From Lysobacter defluvii IMMIB APB-9 = DSM 18482 (GTDB lineage Bacteria > Pseudomonadota > Gammaproteobacteria > Xanthomonadales > Xanthomonadaceae): DNA of 64,000 nt. The stretch spans positions 310,001 through 374,000 of the forward strand of contig NZ_AUHT01000005.1 in the NCBI RefSeq assembly GCF_000423325.1. Reading direction: 5' to 3'. Numbering within the stretch: the stretch's first letter is position 1; every line of letters starts with the position of its first letter. The position numbers and the translations under genes were made by a program. The notes under the pieces are model-generated. The model saw only the letters and a program-made list of their open reading frames with translations, ran no database searches and was not told where the DNA came from. Positions 30,480 through 39,331 of this stretch are shown here, in pieces.

Positions 30480-31780
30480 GCGCATTGATGGAGAACCTGG
30501 CGCGCGGCTTCGACGCGCTGCCCGGCCGCGACGCTGCCGGACTGGGTCCGCTACGCCAGGAGGCACTGGCGTCGGCGCTGCGCGACGGCCTGCCCGGCCC
30601 GCGCACCGAGGCCTGGAAGTACACCCCGCTGCGGGCGCTGGATCGCCGCAGCTTCGCCCCAGTCGGGCAGGCACCGGCGGTCGACCCCGCGCTGCTGGCG
30701 GACATCCCGGCCCCGCGGCTGGTGTTCGTGAACGGCCGCTACGACGCGTCGCGCTCCGACCTGTCGGGGCTTCCCGCGGACGTGGACGCCCACCCGCTCT
30801 CCGAGCTTCTGGAGAAGGGCGACCCGGCCGCCGCGGCGGCCCTGTCGCACCGCTACCAGGCGCCGGCGGAGGTGTTCGCCCGCCTCAACACCGCCCTGGC
30901 CACCGAGGGCGTCGTGCTGCGCGCCGGGACCGCGGCGCGGGGCGGCAACCCGGTGCGCCTGGTCTTCATCGGCGCGCCCGACGCGGAAGACCGCGCCTGG
31001 CACCTGCGCCACCGTATCGAGCTGGCGCCCGGTGCGCAGCTGGACGTGATCGAGCACCTGGTCGACGGCGGCGCGCACCGCCACCTGGCCAACAGCGTGA
31101 TGCAGGTCGAGGTCGGTGACGCCGCCCGGCTGCGCCACGCGCGCCTGCAGCAGGACTCCACCGGCGCCACCCTGTTGCACCGTACCGATGCGGTGCTGGG
31201 CGCGGACGCCGAGTACCGCCGGATCGACCTGGAGCTGGGCGCCGCGCTGTCGCGGCACGAGCTCAACATCGCCCTTCGCGGCGAGCGCGCGCACGTGCAT
31301 GCCAACGGCGTGCTGCTGGCCGACGGCCGCCGCCACCTGGACACCCGGCTGGGCGTGGACCACGACACCCGCGACAGCCGCTCCGAGCTGACCTGGCGCG
31401 GCATCGGGGCGGACCGCGGCAAGGCCGTGTTCCATGGCGGCATCCTGATCCGCGAGGGCGCCGACGGCACCGACGCCAACCTGTCCAACAAGAACCTGCT
31501 GCTCTCCGAGGGCGCGGAGATCGACACCCAGCCGATGCTGGTGATCCACGCCGACGAGGTCCAGGCCGCCCATGGCGCGACGGTCGGCCAGCTCGACCCG
31601 ACCGCGATGTTCTACCTGCGCTCGCGCGGCATCCCCGCCGAGCGGGCCCGGGCGCTGCTGACCGCCGCGTTCTGCCGTGAGCCGCTTTCGGTGATCGACA
31701 AGCAGGGCGTGCGGGATGCGGTGGGGGCCCGGCTGGACGAGGTGTTGCTGCGGTCGGTGGCGGCGGAGATGGGAGCGTGA
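30476..31780 (+). CDS. sufD: Fe-S assembly subunit SufD
   Basis: 434 residues. SufD pairs with SufB in the scaffold and helps iron entry. The C-terminal beta-helix region shows KAVFHGGILIREGA, NKNLLLSEGAEIDTQPML and HGATVGQLDPTAMFYLRSRG, with the conserved His of HGATVG. The N-terminal third is more variable (GPRTEAWKYTPLRAL is the usual WKYT motif). ATGA overlap with sufC and GTGA overlap with sufS indicate coupled translation. Confidence 0.97.
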   Translation: MSALMENLARGFDALPGRDAAGLGPLRQEALASALRDGLPGPRTEAWKYTPLRALDRRSFAPVGQAPAVDPALLADIPAPRLVFVNGRYDASRSDLSGLPADVDAHPLSELLEKGDPAAAAALSHRYQAPAEVFARLNTALATEGVVLRAGTAARGGNPVRLVFIGAPDAEDRAWHLRHRIELAPGAQLDVIEHLVDGGAHRHLANSVMQVEVGDAARLRHARLQQDSTGATLLHRTDAVLGADAEYRRIDLELGAALSRHELNIALRGERAHVHANGVLLADGRRHLDTRLGVDHDTRDSRSELTWRGIGADRGKAVFHGGILIREGADGTDANLSNKNLLLSEGAEIDTQPMLVIHADEVQAAHGATVGQLDPTAMFYLRSRGIPAERARALLTAAFCREPLSVIDKQGVRDAVGARLDEVLLRSVAAEMGA

Positions 31781-33060
31781 TCGGCGTGGCTGGGGAGGAG
31801 CGCCCTCACCCCAACCCTCTCCCGCAAGCGGGAGAGGGGGCAGGTGCAACTGACTGGAGGGCAATCCGCGCCGACTTTCCAGTCCTCGAGCGGAGGGTCC
31901 ATGGCAAGCCGCTGGTGTACCTGGACTCGGCCAACACGGGGCAGAAGCCGCGGCAGGTGATCGAGGCGGTCGACGACTTCTTCCGCAACCACAACGCCAA
32001 CGTCAGCCGCGCGGTGCATGCGCTGGGCAGCGAGGCGACCGAAGCCTTCGAGGGTGCGCGCGGCAAGCTGGCGCGCTTCCTCAACGTGCGCCCGAACGAG
32101 CTGGTGCTGTGCAGCGGCACCACCTTCGCCATCAACCTGGTCGCCTACAGCTGGGCCCTGCCCCGGCTCCGCGCCGGGGATGCGATCGTGGTCACCCGCA
32201 TGGAACACCACGCCAACATCGTGCCGTGGCAGCTGATCGCCGAGCGCACGGGGGCCACGCTCAAGGTCGCCGACATCGACGAACGCGGCGACCTGGACCT
32301 GGCGCAGCTGGAGTCGCTGCTGACCCCCGAGGTGAAGCTGCTCGCGGTCGCCCACGTGTCCAATGTCCTGGGCACCGTGAACCCGGTGCGCGAGATCTGC
32401 CGGATGGCGCGCAAGCGTGGCATCGCGACCCTGGTGGACGGCTCCCAGGCCGCGCCGCACCGGCCGGTGGACGTCGCCTCCATCGGCTGCGACTTCTACG
32501 CGATCACCGGCCACAAGATGGCGGGCCCGACCGGCACGGGCGCACTGTGGGCGAAGCGCGAGCACCTGGAGGCGATGCCGCCGTTCCTCGGCGGTGGCGA
32601 GATGATCCGGGAGGTGCGCTTCGACGGCACCGTGTACAACGACGCACCGCACAAGTTCGAGGCGGGCACGCCCAACATCGCCGGTTTCATCGGCTTGGGC
32701 GCGGCGTGCGATTACCTGTCGTCGATCGGCATGCACAACATCGAGGCGCGCGAGCAGGAACTGCTGGCGCACCTGACCGACCGGCTGGACGCGATCGACG
32801 GGGTGCGGATCTTCGGCCGTGCGCGCGAGAAGGCCGCCGTGGTGAGCTTCCTGGTCGAGGGCGCGCACGCGCACGACCTGGCCACCCTGCTCGACCTGGA
32901 GGGCGTGGCGGTCCGCTCGGGCCACCATTGCGCGCACCCGCTGATGCAGCACTTCGGCGTGCCCGCCACCTGCCGGGCATCGCCGGCGTTCTACAACACC
33001 TTCGAGGAGATCGACGCCTTCGCCGAGGCGCTGGTGAAGGTGCGCAACCTGCTCGCCTAG
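31777..33060 (+). CDS. sufS: Cysteine desulfurase SufS with REP-encoded N-terminal extension
   Basis: 427 residues from a GTG at 31777 that overlaps the sufD stop. A PLP enzyme that takes sulfur from cysteine for cluster assembly: PLP lysine K247 in TGHKMAG and catalytic C385 in SGHHCAHP. In E. coli SufS these are K226 and C364, so both sit exactly 21 positions later here. Residues 9-22 (RPHPNPLPQAGEGA) are the translation of a REP-like palindrome at 31802-31841. The only in-frame starts before the conserved RADFPVLE are GTGs at 31777 and 31786, both upstream of the repeat, so it must be translated. Confidence 0.95.
   Translation: MIGVAGEERPHPNPLPQAGEGAGATDWRAIRADFPVLERRVHGKPLVYLDSANTGQKPRQVIEAVDDFFRNHNANVSRAVHALGSEATEAFEGARGKLARFLNVRPNELVLCSGTTFAINLVAYSWALPRLRAGDAIVVTRMEHHANIVPWQLIAERTGATLKVADIDERGDLDLAQLESLLTPEVKLLAVAHVSNVLGTVNPVREICRMARKRGIATLVDGSQAAPHRPVDVASIGCDFYAITGHKMAGPTGTGALWAKREHLEAMPPFLGGGEMIREVRFDGTVYNDAPHKFEAGTPNIAGFIGLGAACDYLSSIGMHNIEAREQELLAHLTDRLDAIDGVRIFGRAREKAAVVSFLVEGAHAHDLATLLDLEGVAVRSGHHCAHPLMQHFGVPATCRASPAFYNTFEEIDAFAEALVKVRNLLA
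31802..31841 (+). repeat. REP-like palindrome inside the sufS coding sequence
   Basis: A 40-base unit identical to 29650-29689, same orientation. Stem 31815-31825 pairs with 31828-31838 around AA. It lies in frame within sufS and adds 14 residues to the N-terminus. Confidence 0.9.
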
Positions 33061-33099
33061 CGCGGGATCGCGGCCTACCCTGCTCCTGCAAACATCCCG

Positions 33100-33648
33100 A
33101 TGACCTCCATGCTGCAGTTCCGCGACGCACGCGTTGCCGACATCCCCGCCATCGTCGGCCTGGTCACCCGCGCCTACCGCGGCGAGGCCAGCCGCGCCGG
33201 GTGGACCACCGAGGCCGACCTGCTGGAAGGCCAGCGCATCGACCCGGAGGTGCTGCGCCACGACATCCAGCGGCCGCGGTCGCGGGTGCTGCTGGCCGAA
33301 CGCGACGGGGCGCTCGTCGCCTGCGCGCACCTGGCGGTGGAAGATGGCGGGCGGGAAGGCGCCGGCTACTTCGGCATGTTCGCCGTGGAGCCGGGCCTGC
33401 AGGGCGGTGGCACCGGCCGTGCGGTCCTGGCCGAGGCCGAGCGCATCATGCGCGAGGAGTTCGGCATGGCCCGCCTGCAGATGACGGTGATCGCGCAGCG
33501 CACCGAGCTGATCGACTGGTACGGTCGCCGCGGCTACCGCCGCACCGGCGCGACGAAGCCTTTCCCGTACGGAGACGAGCGCTTCGGCGTGCCGCTGCGC
33601 GACGACCTGCGTTTCGAGGTACTGGAAAAGGAGCTGGAACCGCGATGA
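33100..33648 (+). CDS. GNAT family N-acetyltransferase
   Basis: 182 residues (173 if the second ATG at 33109 is used). A GNAT fold is indicated by YFGMFAVEPGLQGGGTGRAVLAEAE, which holds the acetyl-CoA pyrophosphate loop (QGGGTGRA), and the C-terminal IDWYGRRGYRRTG. The acceptor is unknown. It is 39 bases after sufS and overlaps the Rieske ferredoxin gene by ATGA, so it travels with the SUF operon, perhaps modifying a component; that is inference. Confidence 0.9.
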   Translation: MTSMLQFRDARVADIPAIVGLVTRAYRGEASRAGWTTEADLLEGQRIDPEVLRHDIQRPRSRVLLAERDGALVACAHLAVEDGGREGAGYFGMFAVEPGLQGGGTGRAVLAEAERIMREEFGMARLQMTVIAQRTELIDWYGRRGYRRTGATKPFPYGDERFGVPLRDDLRFEVLEKELEPR

Positions 33649-33965
33649 GCGACTGGGTACGCGTGTGCGCCACCGCCGAGCTGCTGCCCGGCGAATCCAC
33701 CGTCGCCTGGGACGGCGACACGCCGATCCTGGTGGTCAACCTCGACGGCGACTTCTACGCCGTGGAGGACCAGTGCACCCACGAGGACTACGAGCTCTCC
33801 GCCGGCGCGGTGGACCCGGACGCCGGCACCGTGGAGTGCGTGCTGCACGGGGCGAAGTTCGACCTGCGCGACGGCCGGGCCCTGTGCGCGCCCGCCTACG
33901 AGCCGGTCGCGAAGTTCCCGGTCAAGGTGGAGGACGGCGCGGTCTGGACCCGCGACGACCGCTGA
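33645..33965 (+). CDS. Rieske-type [2Fe-2S] ferredoxin
   Basis: 106 residues, a complete small Rieske protein. Ligands: C44-T-H46 (EDQCTHEDY) and C65-VL-H68 (VECVLHGAKFD). It is soluble, with no signal peptide, like ferredoxin subunits of ring-hydroxylating systems, but no oxygenase is nearby; position at the end of the suf operon suggests a role in electron supply or as a client of SUF. Start overlaps the GNAT stop. Confidence 0.92.
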   Translation: MSDWVRVCATAELLPGESTVAWDGDTPILVVNLDGDFYAVEDQCTHEDYELSAGAVDPDAGTVECVLHGAKFDLRDGRALCAPAYEPVAKFPVKVEDGAVWTRDDR

Positions 33966-33981
33966 CCCCCGTTCACTTTTT

Positions 33982-34008
33982 TCGCAATCATTATTGCGAA
34001 TCATTCTT
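33982..34008. promoter_or_regulatory. Fur box candidate
   Basis: An AT-rich island in very GC-rich DNA. CGCAATCATTATTGCG (33983-33998) is a perfect 6-base inverted repeat around CATT, and TTGCGAATCATTCTT (33994-34008) resembles the 7-1-7 Fur pattern. It directly precedes a catecholate-type TonB receptor gene, which is the expected setting for iron repression by Fur. Confidence 0.75.
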
Positions 34009-34023
34009 GTTTGCCTTTACCAT
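33994..34023 (+). promoter_or_regulatory. Candidate promoter overlapping the Fur box
   Basis: TTGCGA (33994-33999) and TACCAT (34018-34023) are 18 bases apart. The -35 lies within the Fur box, so Fur binding would block polymerase. Predicted start near 34030 fits a translation start at 34047 or 34053. Confidence 0.4.
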
Positions 34024-34052
34024 GTGCGCCCTCGACGCACCGGCACATGGAA

Positions 34053-36368
34053 ATGGCCCACATCAAGAGTCGCAAGCACGTCCTCCCCCACTCCGCCCCG
34101 CGCTCGCTGGGTGCCGCATCGCTGATCGGCCTCGCGCTCGGCCTGCCCGCTGTGGCGGCCGCGCAGTCCACCGGCGGCCCGGCGCCGGACACCCCCACCA
34201 GGACCCTCGACGAGGTCCGCGTCGACGGGCACCGGCTCAAGCGCTACTCGGGCGAGTCCAGCTCGCCGAAGTTCACCCAGCCGCTCCTCGACACCACCCG
34301 CACCCTCGACATCATCAACGCCGACCTGTTCAACGAGCAGGGCGCGACCACGCTCACCGAGGCGCTGCGCAACACCCCCGGCGTCAGCACCTTCTACGTC
34401 GGCGAGAACGGCAACACGACCACCGGTGATGCGGTGTACATGCGCGGCTTCGACAGCTCCGGCAGCATCTTCGTCGACGGCGTGAGGGACCTGGGGTCGA
34501 TCACCCGCGACGTGTTCAACCTCGAGCAGATCGAAGTGGCGAAGGGGCCCGCCGGCACCGACTACGGGCGCACCGCACCGACCGGCTCGATCAACCTGGT
34601 GACCAAACGCGCCCACCTGCGCGATGCCGGGTCGGCGACGCTGTCGGCCGGCAGCGCCGACCACCGCCGGCTCACTGCGGACTGGAACAGGGTCCTGGGC
34701 GGCGGCAGCGCGCTGCGGCTGAACCTGATGGCCCAGGACGGCGGCACCCCGGGCCGCGACGTGGTCGAGAACATGCGCTGGGGGATCGCGCCTTCGCTGG
34801 GCTTCGGCCTCGGCAGCGCCACCCGCGTGTACCTGGACCTGCTGCACGTCCAGCAGGAGAACCTGCCCGACGGCGGCGTGCCCACCATCGGGCTGCCCGG
34901 CTACACCTCCCCCGACCCGGAGCGACCGGAGATCGGCGCCGCGCCGCCGGTCGACCCGGAGAACTTCTACGGCACGCACCGCGACCACGACGACGTCACC
35001 GCGGACATGGCGACCGTCCGCATCGAGCATGACCTGCGCCCGGGCGCGCAGCTGGTCAACACTACCCGCTGGGGCAGGACCGACCAGGAATACATGCTCA
35101 CCGCCTTCATGGCCGACGCCGGGCGCCTGCTGACCCCCGACCCGGCCGATCCGTCGACCTGGACCCTCGCCCGCAACCTGCCCACCTTCAAGGACCAGCG
35201 CAACGAGATCCTCGCGAACCAGACCGCGCTGGTCCTCTCGCTCGAACAGGGCAACCTGCGCCACGACATCAGCGCCGGGCTGGAACTGAGCCGCGAGGAG
35301 CTGGCCACCCGCGGCGTGGTCGCGCTCGATGGCAGCGCCTGGCCGGACGCCAACCTGTACCGCCCCGACCCGGATGTCACCGGGCTGCACTGGGGTCCCA
35401 ACGGCGCCCGCGGCGACGGCCGCACCGATACCGTCGCCGCCTGGCTGTTCGACACCCTCAGCATCGGCGAGCGCTGGAAGCTCAATGGCGGCATCCGCGT
35501 CGACGACTACACCGCCGAGTTCTCCAGCCTGGTGCCGTGTGGCGGCCGCCGCGGCCCCGACTGTGGCGGCGCGCCCGAGGGCGAGATCGTCCCCGGCGTG
35601 GATGCCGAGGTGTCCGACACCCTGTTCAACTGGAAGCTGGGCGCACTCTACAAGCCAGCCGACAACGGCAGCCTCTATGCCAGCTACGCCGTGTCCCACC
35701 AGCCGCCCGGCGGCGGCAACCTGGAGCTGAGCGGCAGCGCCAGCAGCGCCGACAACCCCGCCTTCGACCCGCAGGAAGCCCGGACCGCGGAGATCGGCAC
35801 CAAGTGGGAGTTCGCCGACGGCGGCCTGCTTCTGACCGCCGCACTGTTCGATACCGAGGTCCGCAACGAGGTCGTCCAGGACCCCACCGACCAGCAGTAC
35901 TACCAGACCGGGCGCAAGCAGGTCCGCGGCGTCGAGCTGGGCGTCGTGGGCCACGTGACCCGGGACTGGGTGGTCTCGGCCGGCTACAGCCACATGGACA
36001 CCGAAGTGCTCGACGGCCCGGCGGTCACCGCCGACGGCAGCAGCGTGCTGGCCTACACGCCGGAGGATTCCTTCACGGCGTGGAGCACCTGGCAACCGGT
36101 GCCGGGCCTCACGCTCGGCGGCGGCGCGCGCTACATGGGCGAGCTGGCCCGTGGCCGCGACGGCGCGGTGGGCACTCCCACCCACACCGAGGACTACTGG
36201 GTGGTCGACGCGGTGGCCGGCTATGCCTTCAACGAGCACTTCGAGCTGCGCCTGAACCTCTACAACCTGCTCGACGAGGAGTACGTCGCCGCGATCAACA
36301 AGAGCGGCTACCGCTACACGCCGGGCGCACCGCGCTCCGCGCTGCTGACGGCGAACTTCCACTTCTGA
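34053..36368 (+). CDS. Fiu-like TonB-dependent catecholate siderophore receptor
   Basis: 771 residues from the ATG at 34053 (another ATG at 34047; a TTG at 34011 lies upstream of the predicted transcript start). Signal peptide to about residue 36 (LPAVAAAQ). Plug domain with NTPGVSTFYVGENG, AVYMRGFDSSGSIFVDGVRD and VAKGPAGTDYGR, then a 22-strand barrel ending in the aromatic FHF. The sequence resembles Fiu/CfrA-type receptors for ferric mono-catecholates. As with E. coli fiu-ybiX, a PKHD hydroxylase gene follows after 21 bases. Fur box upstream. Confidence 0.93.
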   Translation: MAHIKSRKHVLPHSAPRSLGAASLIGLALGLPAVAAAQSTGGPAPDTPTRTLDEVRVDGHRLKRYSGESSSPKFTQPLLDTTRTLDIINADLFNEQGATTLTEALRNTPGVSTFYVGENGNTTTGDAVYMRGFDSSGSIFVDGVRDLGSITRDVFNLEQIEVAKGPAGTDYGRTAPTGSINLVTKRAHLRDAGSATLSAGSADHRRLTADWNRVLGGGSALRLNLMAQDGGTPGRDVVENMRWGIAPSLGFGLGSATRVYLDLLHVQQENLPDGGVPTIGLPGYTSPDPERPEIGAAPPVDPENFYGTHRDHDDVTADMATVRIEHDLRPGAQLVNTTRWGRTDQEYMLTAFMADAGRLLTPDPADPSTWTLARNLPTFKDQRNEILANQTALVLSLEQGNLRHDISAGLELSREELATRGVVALDGSAWPDANLYRPDPDVTGLHWGPNGARGDGRTDTVAAWLFDTLSIGERWKLNGGIRVDDYTAEFSSLVPCGGRRGPDCGGAPEGEIVPGVDAEVSDTLFNWKLGALYKPADNGSLYASYAVSHQPPGGGNLELSGSASSADNPAFDPQEARTAEIGTKWEFADGGLLLTAALFDTEVRNEVVQDPTDQQYYQTGRKQVRGVELGVVGHVTRDWVVSAGYSHMDTEVLDGPAVTADGSSVLAYTPEDSFTAWSTWQPVPGLTLGGGARYMGELARGRDGAVGTPTHTEDYWVVDAVAGYAFNEHFELRLNLYNLLDEEYVAAINKSGYRYTPGAPRSALLTANFHF

Positions 36369-36389
36369 GCCGGCTGCCGAGGACCCGCC

Positions 36390-37082
36390 ATGCTGCTGCA
36401 TATCCCGGGCGTCCTGGACGCCAGCCAGCTGTCGCGCTTCCGCAGGGAGCTCGACGGTGCGCAGTGGACGGACGGCCGCCAGACCGTGGGTCCGCAGGGC
36501 GCGCGGGTCAAGCGCAACCTGCAGCTGCCCGAGGACTCGCCGCTGCGCGCGTCGCTGGGCGAAGAGGTACTGGCTGCGCTGGCCGCGCATCCGCTGTATT
36601 TCCCGGCGGTGCTGCCGGCGCGCACCCTGCCGCCGCGGTTCAACCGCTACGAGGGCGGCGGCGAGTACGGCTTCCACGTCGACGGCTCGGTGATGGCGCT
36701 GCCAACGCCGGCCGGGCAGCCGGCGGTCCAGCTGCGCAGCGACCTGTCCTGCACCGTGTTCCTTTGCGCGCCCGAGGAGTACGAAGGCGGCGAGCTGGTG
36801 ATCCACGACACATACGGCGAGCACGAGGTCAAGCTGCCGGCCGGCGACGCCATCGTCTACCCGTCCAGCAGCCTGCACCGGGTCACCCCGGTCACCAGCG
36901 GCGTCCGCCTGGGCGCCTTCTTCTGGATCCAGAGCCTGGTCCGCGAGGACGCCGCGCGGCAGATGCTGTTCGAACTCGACGCCAGCATCCAGGCGCTCAC
37001 CGCCTCCGGCGCCGACCAGGCCGCCGTGCTGCGGCTGACCGGCATCTACCACAACCTTCTGCGGCGCTGGGCCGGGACCTGA
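36390..37082 (+). CDS. piuC: PKHD-type Fe(II)/2-oxoglutarate hydroxylase PiuC
   Basis: 230 residues. Jelly-roll dioxygenase with the iron triad H96, D98 (GFHVDGS) and H163 (SLHRVTPV), and R173 for 2-oxoglutarate. PiuC/YbiX genes accompany siderophore receptors and are iron-regulated; the substrate is not known, a siderophore or receptor component being suggested. It is co-transcribed with the Fiu-like receptor. A small hairpin (37104-37122) lies in the 70-base gap before the next receptor. Confidence 0.95.
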   Translation: MLLHIPGVLDASQLSRFRRELDGAQWTDGRQTVGPQGARVKRNLQLPEDSPLRASLGEEVLAALAAHPLYFPAVLPARTLPPRFNRYEGGGEYGFHVDGSVMALPTPAGQPAVQLRSDLSCTVFLCAPEEYEGGELVIHDTYGEHEVKLPAGDAIVYPSSSLHRVTPVTSGVRLGAFFWIQSLVREDAARQMLFELDASIQALTASGADQAAVLRLTGIYHNLLRRWAGT

Positions 37083-37152
37083 TGCCGCTCCCGACTCCCT
37101 CCTCCGTGGCCTCCCGCCACGGGGACCTCCCTTCCCCTTCCGACCGAGCCTG

Positions 37153-39327
37153 ATGAGCCTTCCCCAGTCCAATCCCCGTTTCCGTCCCACGCTGATCGCC
37201 CTGGCCCTTGCGCTGGCGCTTCCGTCGATCGCCCACGCCGAGGCGGCCGCGCGCCCGGGCCCGGCCGCCGCGCCGGCGCCCGATGCCACCGACCTGGATG
37301 CCGTCGTCGTCACCGCCTCCGGCTTCGAGCAGATGGTCCGCGAGGCCCCGGCCAGCATCAGCGTGATCACCCGCGAGGAACTCGAGACCCGTCCGGTGCA
37401 TTCGCTCGCCGACGTGCTCGAGGACGTCGAGGGCGTGGACGTTGGAGTCGGCGTGGACAAGACCGGCGCCCCGCAGATCAGCCTGCGCGGCATGCCTTCC
37501 GAGTACACGCTGGTGCTGATCGACGGACGCCGGCAGAACACCTCCGGCAACGTCGCCCCGAACAACTTCGGCAACACCGCCAACAGCTTCATCCCGCCGA
37601 TGTCGGCGATCGAGCGCATCGAGGTCATCCGCGGACCGATGTCGACCCTGTACGGCTCGGACGCGATGGGCGGGGTGGTCAACATCATCACCCGCAAGGT
37701 CGGCCAGGAGTGGGGCGGCAGCGCGGGCGCGCAGCTCACCGTGCAGGGCGATGACGCCTTCGGCGACCAGCGCGGCGCCGAGTTCTACGTCGATGGCCCG
37801 CTGGTCGACGGACGGCTGGGGCTGGCGGTGCGCGGCAGCTGGAACGAGCGCGACGCGGCCCATGTCCAGTACACCGACGAGAGCGGCGAGGAAGTCGAGC
37901 CGTGGATGGGCGCCAACCCGGTGGAGGCGCGCCGCCACAACGCCGGCGCGCGGCTTTCACTGACGCCCAGCGAGTTCCACGACCTGTGGCTGGACGTGTC
38001 CGTGCAGCGGCAGAAATTCGACAACAGCGAAGGCCAGATGGGCACGCTGGGCAGCGGCGGCTACGCCGAGACGCTGCGCTTCGACCGCGACCAGGCGCTG
38101 CTGGCCTGGGACGGCCGCTTCGACCGCTTCGCGGTCGAGGCCAGCCTGCAGCAGGTCTCCACCCAGACCCACGGCCGGCTGCTCCCCGCCGGCGTGGAGG
38201 GTGCCGGTGGCCCGCGCAAGCTGGAGAACGAGAACCGCATCGGCGACCTCAAGTTCGTCACCGGACTGGGCGCCCACACGCTGACCACCGGTGGCCAGTT
38301 CATCGACGCCGAGCTGGTGGACGGCGTCGTCGGCGCGCCGTTCGAGTTCGAGCAGTGGGCGCTGTTCGCCGAGGACGAGTGGCGGATCAACGATGCGCTG
38401 GGGCTGACCCTCGGCGCGCGCCACGACGACCACAGCGTGTTCGGCGGCCACCTCAGCCCGCGTGCCTACCTGGTCTGGAACGCCGGCCCGGACTGGGTGG
38501 TCAAGGGCGGCTACAGCGAGGGCTACCGCTCGCCCAACATCGAGGAACTGACCCCCGGCATCCGCGGCTTCGGCGGCCAGGGAACGATCCCGCTGATCGG
38601 CTCGCCGGGCCTGAAGCCCGAGACCAGCGCGACCACCGAGCTGGGCGTCTACTACGCCAACGCGGCGGGTTTCAGCGCCAACCTCACGCTGTTCAACAAC
38701 GACTTCGAGGACAAGATCGCCTCGGGCACGCCGATTCCCAACTGCGCCTACGGCCTGACCGCGGACGAGTACGCGGCGGCGGACTTCAGCGGCCTGGACT
38801 GCTTCGACGCCGGCTTCTTCCCGCGCGCCCCCACCCTGGGCCAGAGCGTGAACATCGACAGCGCGGTCACCCGCGGCGCCGAGTTCGCCATGCGCATGCC
38901 GCTCGCACGGGCGTGGGAGCTGAGCCTGAACTACACGCACACCGACAGCGAGCAGGAAAGCGGCGACGACGCCGGCCAGCCGCTGACCAACACCCCGCGC
39001 CACCTGCTCAACACGGCGCTGCACTGGACGCCCACCACCGACCTGTCGCTGTTCCTGCGCGGCGAGTACCGCAGCGAGCGCTACCGCGGTGCCGGCCCGG
39101 CGCAGGACCAGCTGGGCGACTACAAGCCGTACTCGCAGTTCCACCTGGGCGGCCGCTACCAGCTCAACGACCAGGTCAGCTTCAACGCCGCCATCCACAA
39201 CCTGTTCGACAAGGACTTCGTGCAGTACCTGCCCTACGACAACAACGGCACGCTTGCCTGGGCCAACACCCGCAGCACCAACGAGGCCGGCCGCCGCTTG
39301 TGGCTGTCGGTGAACGTGGACTTCTGA
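37153..39327 (+). CDS. TonB-dependent receptor (FepA/CirA type)
   Basis: 724 residues; signal peptide to about 29 (PSIAHAEA). TonB box-like DAVVVTASG after it. Plug: GMPSEYTLVLIDGRRQNTS and RIEVIRGPMSTLYGSDAMGG, typical of FepA/CirA/BfrA receptors for catecholates such as enterobactin and its breakdown products. Barrel with NPNIEEL-like SPNIEELTPG. The C-terminus ends in NVDF, an outer-membrane insertion signal. It follows piuC and is 4 bases before the PepSY gene, so uptake and redox genes are in one operon. Confidence 0.93.
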   Translation: MSLPQSNPRFRPTLIALALALALPSIAHAEAAARPGPAAAPAPDATDLDAVVVTASGFEQMVREAPASISVITREELETRPVHSLADVLEDVEGVDVGVGVDKTGAPQISLRGMPSEYTLVLIDGRRQNTSGNVAPNNFGNTANSFIPPMSAIERIEVIRGPMSTLYGSDAMGGVVNIITRKVGQEWGGSAGAQLTVQGDDAFGDQRGAEFYVDGPLVDGRLGLAVRGSWNERDAAHVQYTDESGEEVEPWMGANPVEARRHNAGARLSLTPSEFHDLWLDVSVQRQKFDNSEGQMGTLGSGGYAETLRFDRDQALLAWDGRFDRFAVEASLQQVSTQTHGRLLPAGVEGAGGPRKLENENRIGDLKFVTGLGAHTLTTGGQFIDAELVDGVVGAPFEFEQWALFAEDEWRINDALGLTLGARHDDHSVFGGHLSPRAYLVWNAGPDWVVKGGYSEGYRSPNIEELTPGIRGFGGQGTIPLIGSPGLKPETSATTELGVYYANAAGFSANLTLFNNDFEDKIASGTPIPNCAYGLTADEYAAADFSGLDCFDAGFFPRAPTLGQSVNIDSAVTRGAEFAMRMPLARAWELSLNYTHTDSEQESGDDAGQPLTNTPRHLLNTALHWTPTTDLSLFLRGEYRSERYRGAGPAQDQLGDYKPYSQFHLGGRYQLNDQVSFNAAIHNLFDKDFVQYLPYDNNGTLAWANTRSTNEAGRRLWLSVNVDF

Positions 39328-39331
39328 GGCC

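Noticed and set aside
34011-34052. TTG start at 34011 for the first TonB receptor
   Set aside because: It lies upstream of the predicted transcription start and adds no signal-peptide features; the ATGs at 34047 and 34053 fit better.
34017-37739. A 1240-codon open frame on the minus strand, antisense to the TonB receptor, piuC and second receptor
   Set aside because: Its composition is His/Arg/Gly/Val-rich with no domain, and it mirrors three well-recognised genes; GC bias keeps the frame open.
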